DNA of 64,000 nucleotides, taken from the NCBI RefSeq assembly GCF_023499255.1, contig NZ_CP092183.1, positions 3,034,501 to 3,098,500 on the forward strand, written 5' to 3'. Source of the DNA: Couchioplanes caeruleus (GTDB lineage: Bacteria; Actinomycetota; Actinomycetes; Mycobacteriales; Micromonosporaceae). Position 1 is the stretch's first letter, and every line of letters starts with the position of its first letter. The notes below the pieces were generated by a model, which did not search any database, was not told the origin of the DNA, and saw nothing but the letters and a program-made list of their open reading frames with translations. Positions 60,488 through 64,000 of this stretch are shown here, piece after piece. The translations under genes and the position numbers were made by a program.

Positions 60488-61999
60488 TCAGTGGGTGTGT
60501 CGCCGAGGGATGTAGAGGTCGACGGCGGTGTCGACGGCTTCCTTGTCGGGCCTACCGGTGCCGACCAGGTCGCTGACCGTCCACGCGAGCCGTAGAACAA
60601 CGCGGTATGCCCTGGTGCTCAGCTGGCCGATATCGACCATGCGCCGCAGGGTGCTCGTAGCTGGGACCGGTAAATGAAACGCGGGCTGCCGCAGGACCTC
60701 GAGAGGGACCTCTGCGTTGGTGGAGTAGCCCTGCGGTGACCACCGCTCGGCGGCAGCTGCTCGGGCCGCGCCGACGCGTGCCGCGGCGGTGGAAGTTGAC
60801 TCACCGTCGGAGGCGTCGCCGGATGCCGCACCGTCGATGCTGAGGGCGATGGCCAAGCGATCGGAGATCGAGTGCATCTGGTTGCGGTAGCGCCGCCGGG
60901 CCGGCGCGCTGCAGCTATTGCTCCTGCTGTGGGCGGCCGAACAGGGGCACGGCCGGGACGTCGCGACCAGCTGAACGTCGGCCGGGAAGGTCGTGATGCC
61001 TCGTGCGTGGACCACCTGAACGATCTGCTGATCCAGCGGCTGACGCAACGCATGTAGAACCTCCGGCGCGAAGTCAGGAGCGTCGCGCAGCAGCAGGACG
61101 CCACGGTGCGCCAGGCTGGCTGCACCCGGTCGTCGGCCACCGATCATGGCGGTCACCGACGTCGCGGGCCCCGGCGCCTGCAAAGGCGGGCGCCGGATCA
61201 GAGCGTCGACCTGGCGCCCTGCGGCGGCATGCATGGCGCTGACATCGGTGGCGTGACGATCGTCAAGGTCAGGCAGCAGAGACTGTAGGTACTCGCCCAT
61301 CAGCGGTACCGGCAGCTCCGGTGCGACAGTGAGGTCGAGGTGGTGCCGTCCCGCGGCGGCGACCTCGAGGGCGAACCGTGCCGGTGACAGCCACGCCGGC
61401 AAGAACGGCGGGACCGCTTCGGCCGCACCGCCACCTGCCCTCGCCACGCCGGCAAGCGGAGTGGGTAGAGCCGGTTCCACGCCGGTGGTGGCCCAGGCGA
61501 TGAGTTCGGACAGGGATTGGACCGCAACCACGTGCACCCCGGGCACCAGCATCGCGTGCCGTGCGTCGGTGGCCGGTACCACGACCGTGTGGTATCCCCG
61601 GTCAGCGGCTGCGGCGACCAGGGCGAGCGTTTCGCGGACGGGGCGTACTGCTCCGTCGAGCCCGACTTCACCGAGGAGCATCGTGTCGCTCAGCGCGGTG
61701 ATAGGTAGGTGGCCGGTGGCGGTGAGGACCGCTGCGGCGACCGCCAGATCGGTGCTGGGATGCACTGGCCCTTGTCCCGGCCCGGGCGAGCCGAGGGAGA
61801 TGTGGACGTGGCGATCCGGCCAGGTCAATCTGGAGTTGGTGATGCCGGCGTACACACGGTCGCGTAGCTCGGGATAGGAGGTGCCGTCCGGGCCGACCGC
61901 GATCAGGCTGCGGCCGCCGGGCAGCGCGCTCACCTGTAGGAGCACTTCTCGGCAGACGCCACCGTCGGGCGTCAACGTCGCCATGTTCACCGCGGTCAT
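60488..61999 (-). CDS. ComM/YifB-like Mg-chelatase-family protein with lost Walker motifs
   Basis: About 503 aa from ATG 61999 (ATG 61984 is possible). The N-terminal Lon-like domain (1-180) is well preserved (HVHISLGSPGPGQ, TDLAVAAAVL, MLLGEVGLDGAVRPV, VVVPATDA). In the AAA+ domain the Walker A segment reads APELPVPLMGEYLQSLLPDL where ComM has GPPGxGKTMLAxRLxxLLPxL. Walker B reads GVLLLRDAPDFAPEVLHALR instead of GVLFLDE. Both ATP-binding motifs are gone while the scaffold remains, so it is likely a non-hydrolysing ComM mimic. Confidence 0.8.
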   Translation of the reverse strand: MTAVNMATLTPDGGVCREVLLQVSALPGGRSLIAVGPDGTSYPELRDRVYAGITNSRLTWPDRHVHISLGSPGPGQGPVHPSTDLAVAAAVLTATGHLPITALSDTMLLGEVGLDGAVRPVRETLALVAAAADRGYHTVVVPATDARHAMLVPGVHVVAVQSLSELIAWATTGVEPALPTPLAGVARAGGGAAEAVPPFLPAWLSPARFALEVAAAGRHHLDLTVAPELPVPLMGEYLQSLLPDLDDRHATDVSAMHAAAGRQVDALIRRPPLQAPGPATSVTAMIGGRRPGAASLAHRGVLLLRDAPDFAPEVLHALRQPLDQQIVQVVHARGITTFPADVQLVATSRPCPCSAAHSRSNSCSAPARRRYRNQMHSISDRLAIALSIDGAASGDASDGESTSTAAARVGAARAAAAERWSPQGYSTNAEVPLEVLRQPAFHLPVPATSTLRRMVDIGQLSTRAYRVVLRLAWTVSDLVGTGRPDKEAVDTAVDLYIPRRHTH

Positions 62000-62415
62000 G
62001 CCGGCCACCGCCCCTGTCGCACGCTGTGGTGCGCCGCTGCCGAGCTGAGCCGGCACCCGGGGGTCGGATGGATGAGAGGAGATGGCTGCCCCGCGAGTTC
62101 GCGGGTGTGGTCATCGTGGGTGGGCAAGGACGGCCTCCGTAGCCAGTCAGGGTCCCGGCCGCCGAGGTGTTGCGATGGCTGCCGGGAGGGACGGCACGAG
62201 TCGGCCCGCCCGGCGTGGTGCCGGTGTCCAGCCCCGGCCCGGGGCTGGTCACGTCGGTGTCGTCGTTGAGCTCCGCGGCGATGCTGGATGCGTGTAATGG
62301 CCGGTGGCTTGACGACGGCGCGAGCGGGCGGGACCGTGCCTAGTCCCATCCCGCGCAGCCGCCCGCATATGAGACGTCGCGGCCCGGCGCCGACGTCACC
62401 ACTGGTCCCGCGCGG
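62000..62415. other. Intergenic region upstream of the ComM-like gene
   Basis: About 415 bp without a supported gene. It should hold the promoter of the ComM-like gene. No hairpin element or strong terminator was found; GC-rich short palindromes (CCCGGGGCTGG near 62230) are present. Confidence 0.35.
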
Positions 62416-62817
62416 CTACGGCGTGCCGAGGATGACCTCAGCGACGCCCAGGGCCCGCGCCCGTAATTCGTCGGCGGCCTCCCGGACAGCGAACTCGTCG
62501 TTCTCCAGCCCGGATTCGTTCGCCTCGTCGCATAGCCGTTCGGCTTCGTCCTGCATGGCGACGGCCGCTGACACCAGCTTGAGGAACTCGGTGCGCCGCA
62601 TGCTGTGCCACACCGCGCGTAGCCCGGCGATGAAGGCACCCGCCTGGCCCGGGTCCTGCAACCGGATCTCCACGTCGCCGGTCACCGCGATGTATCTGCC
62701 GACGGGGCCGTGTGGACGCCACTGGCGGATGAGCCCCACCTTGGCGAAGTGGGTCAGCTCGGCCTCAATGTCCTGGCCCTGGACAGGAGGTTCGCCGGAC
62801 CCGTTCTGGGAGGTCAT
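62416..62817 (-). CDS. Hypothetical protein
   Basis: Protein of 133 aa from ATG 62817, or 139 aa from GTG 62835, which overlaps the upstream gene. It has a winged-helix-like N-terminus (IEAELTHFAKVGLIRQW, GRYIAVTGDVEIRLQ) and a long C-terminal helix (FLKLVSAAVAMQDEAERL). No family is known. It is coupled to the gene before it. Confidence 0.65.
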   Translation of the reverse strand: MTSQNGSGEPPVQGQDIEAELTHFAKVGLIRQWRPHGPVGRYIAVTGDVEIRLQDPGQAGAFIAGLRAVWHSMRRTEFLKLVSAAVAMQDEAERLCDEANESGLENDEFAVREAADELRARALGVAEVILGTP

Positions 62818-62822
62818 GTGGG

Positions 62823-63326
62823 TCACCAGTCCCACGAGGCAAGAGCGTCAGCGCGGTCGGCGTCGGCGTCGAGCAGGACGTACTCGGCGTCGAAGCGGTG
62901 CGCGTACTCCCACAACGCCCATACCGCGTCAGGCACGGTGGCGGGGTGATCGGTGCGGTGTCCGTCCAGGTCGCCCGGTACGGCCAGGAGCCAGCCGTAG
63001 GTGGTGTGGTGGGCGGTGACCCCGGCGTAGCCGTTCAGCTGCTCGCAGACGTGTTCCGTAAGGTGGTGCGTGGACAGGTCGAGCATGTTCATGATGCGCG
63101 GACCGCCGGTGGCGGTCCTCAGGTGTCGGCGAGCGCGGGTGAGCCAGCCGTACAGTTGCTCGTCGGTGCCGGCGATCTGGATGCCGTCCTCGCCGTTGGT
63201 GGTGATGATCGAGAACGTTCCGTCCGGATCGGGGGCGTCGACGTCCTTGGCGATAGCGAACGCCTCTGCCGCATCGCGTACCGTGACGTCGTCTCGTGCC
63301 TTTACGGGTTCCAACCTGAGCAACAT
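62823..63326 (-). CDS. Hypothetical protein
   Basis: Protein of 167 aa from ATG 63326 with CGGAGGACACC upstream; the frame extends to 63404 but into leader. It is acidic with mixed structure (FAIAKDVDAPDPDGTFSIITTNGED, LYGWLTRARRHLRTATGG) and no known domain. It forms a two-gene unit with the next gene. Confidence 0.68.
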   Translation of the reverse strand: MLLRLEPVKARDDVTVRDAAEAFAIAKDVDAPDPDGTFSIITTNGEDGIQIAGTDEQLYGWLTRARRHLRTATGGPRIMNMLDLSTHHLTEHVCEQLNGYAGVTAHHTTYGWLLAVPGDLDGHRTDHPATVPDAVWALWEYAHRFDAEYVLLDADADRADALASWDW

Positions 63327-63467
63327 GGTGTCCTCCGTGATGATGTGAGTGATCGGGTGATCTGGGCCTGCGCCGAGGAGTCGCCGCGGCGTAGCCGGCT
63401 GCACAGCGCCATGAAGCAGGCCGGTTGCCGCTTTCCGGGTAGTCGGTGGTGCCGGAGGCCCGAGCCG

Positions 63468-64000
63468 CTACGTCGGGGTGACTTCGAGCCGTAGACGCCG
63501 GCGTTCCACAGCCAGCAGCGTCCGGGCTGGGGCGTGCCACCGGTCGTCGCCGATGACCGCGGTGGTCTGTCCGTCGATCAGGGCGTGCAGGGCGGGGATC
63601 TGCTCGGCGTAGGCCCCGCCAATTGCTTGCAGGTCGGCGCAGGCGCGCAGGGTGGTCTCGCGCATCTTCTTGGTCCAAGGGGTGCGCTGGTGACCGGCGG
63701 GGTGGGGTTCCGCGCTGGGATTGCCGTCGTGACCAGGCGCGCGGTAGTCGGCCATGCCGCACGAGCAGCCGCGGACATCGCCGACCGAAGCCGGGAGCTC
63801 CCGGCGGCGGGTGCGGCCGTAGAGCGGGCCTTCGCAGAGGTGGTAGCCGAGCCACACGACCGGCGGATGAACCCCGGCGGCTTGGGCGAGCAGGGCGACT
63901 TTGTCGTAGTCCCAGGCCCGGCCGCCGCGTTGCTGGCGGTGCCCGGCGACTTTCGGGTGTGTCAGGGTGCGCCAGTAGTCCGGGTGGACTCCGGTCGAGG
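63468..64000 (-). CDS. Hypothetical protein, 5' end beyond the window
   Basis: The frame is open to the right edge of the window, giving at least 177 residues. The visible part includes HRQQRGGRAWDYDKVALLAQ, VVWLGYHLCEG, a Cys pair CSCG and a C-terminal helix (TKKMRETTLRACADLQAIG). Internal starts exist (GTG 63857) but the protein-like sequence continues upstream, so this is a truncated view of a longer gene. The function is unknown. Confidence 0.6.
   Translation of the reverse strand, partial: STGVHPDYWRTLTHPKVAGHRQQRGGRAWDYDKVALLAQAAGVHPPVVWLGYHLCEGPLYGRTRRRELPASVGDVRGCSCGMADYRAPGHDGNPSAEPHPAGHQRTPWTKKMRETTLRACADLQAIGGAYAEQIPALHALIDGQTTAVIGDDRWHAPARTLLAVERRRLRLEVTPT

Overview
The window is high-GC DNA from an actinomycete. 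Evidence: GTG/ATG starts, ATGA/GTGA gene overlaps, and actinobacterial families such as MmyB-type XRE regulators, SCO6880-type conjugation proteins, DUF4913, DUF4192 and DUF981. The genus cannot be fixed. No tRNA, rRNA, CRISPR array, integrase or transposase is visible. Most of the window (about 13-64 kb) reads as one large conjugative element (ICE or plasmid); neither end of it is identified.

Layout. (1) 0.2-12.7 kb: an MBL-fold hydrolase, two XRE regulators, a FabG-like reductase, two unknown genes and a tight five-gene plus-strand operon (4.7-11.8 kb). That operon encodes an S53 peptidase homologue, an L,D-transpeptidase-like protein, an asparagine-synthetase-like protein, a P450 and a histidine-decarboxylase-like PLP enzyme. 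The first three have lost their canonical catalytic residues. (2) 13.1-24.4 kb: a continuous plus-strand type IV secretion operon: ParA/MinD-like ATPase, pilin-like protein, TrbL/VirB6-like channel, SCO6880-like protein, VirB4 ATPase, VirD4/TraG coupling protein, DUF4913, two small proteins, a lipoprotein and a cell-wall hydrolase. (3) 24.5-35.2 kb: cargo. It includes a visibly more AT-rich Ser/Thr kinase and PIN-domain pair, a secreted alpha/beta hydrolase, a MarR regulator, a DUF981 membrane protein, a lipoprotein and unknowns. (4) 35.6-39.9 kb: a TrwC/TraI-type relaxase-helicase, followed by an operator-rich intergenic region that may hold oriT (39.9-40.1 kb). (5) 40.1-64 kb: a long array of minus-strand genes, many of them separately terminated: two SSB/OB-fold proteins, a primase-polymerase, a ParB-like protein, DUF4192, a DUF932-like protein, a PP-loop hydrolase, an FAD oxidoreductase, a degenerate ComM-like protein and many small unknowns. 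It looks like a conjugative leading region.

The most striking feature is a six-copy conserved hairpin element at 42.4, 44.2, 48.0, 49.5, 51.4 and 59.1 kb. Each copy lies about 97-126 nt upstream of a minus-strand start codon. All share an inner stem built from AACATCTTGG and CCAAGATCTT with a conserved C-C mismatch (modified in the shortest copy), plus an outer stem whose sequence varies while pairing is largely kept. Five copies are followed by a GTCAGCGCGGCA-like box. If transfer starts near 40 kb and the 40-64 kb side enters first, the transferred strand is the template for these genes. The elements could therefore be Frpo-like single-stranded-DNA promoters; cis-acting RNA leaders or operators are the alternatives.
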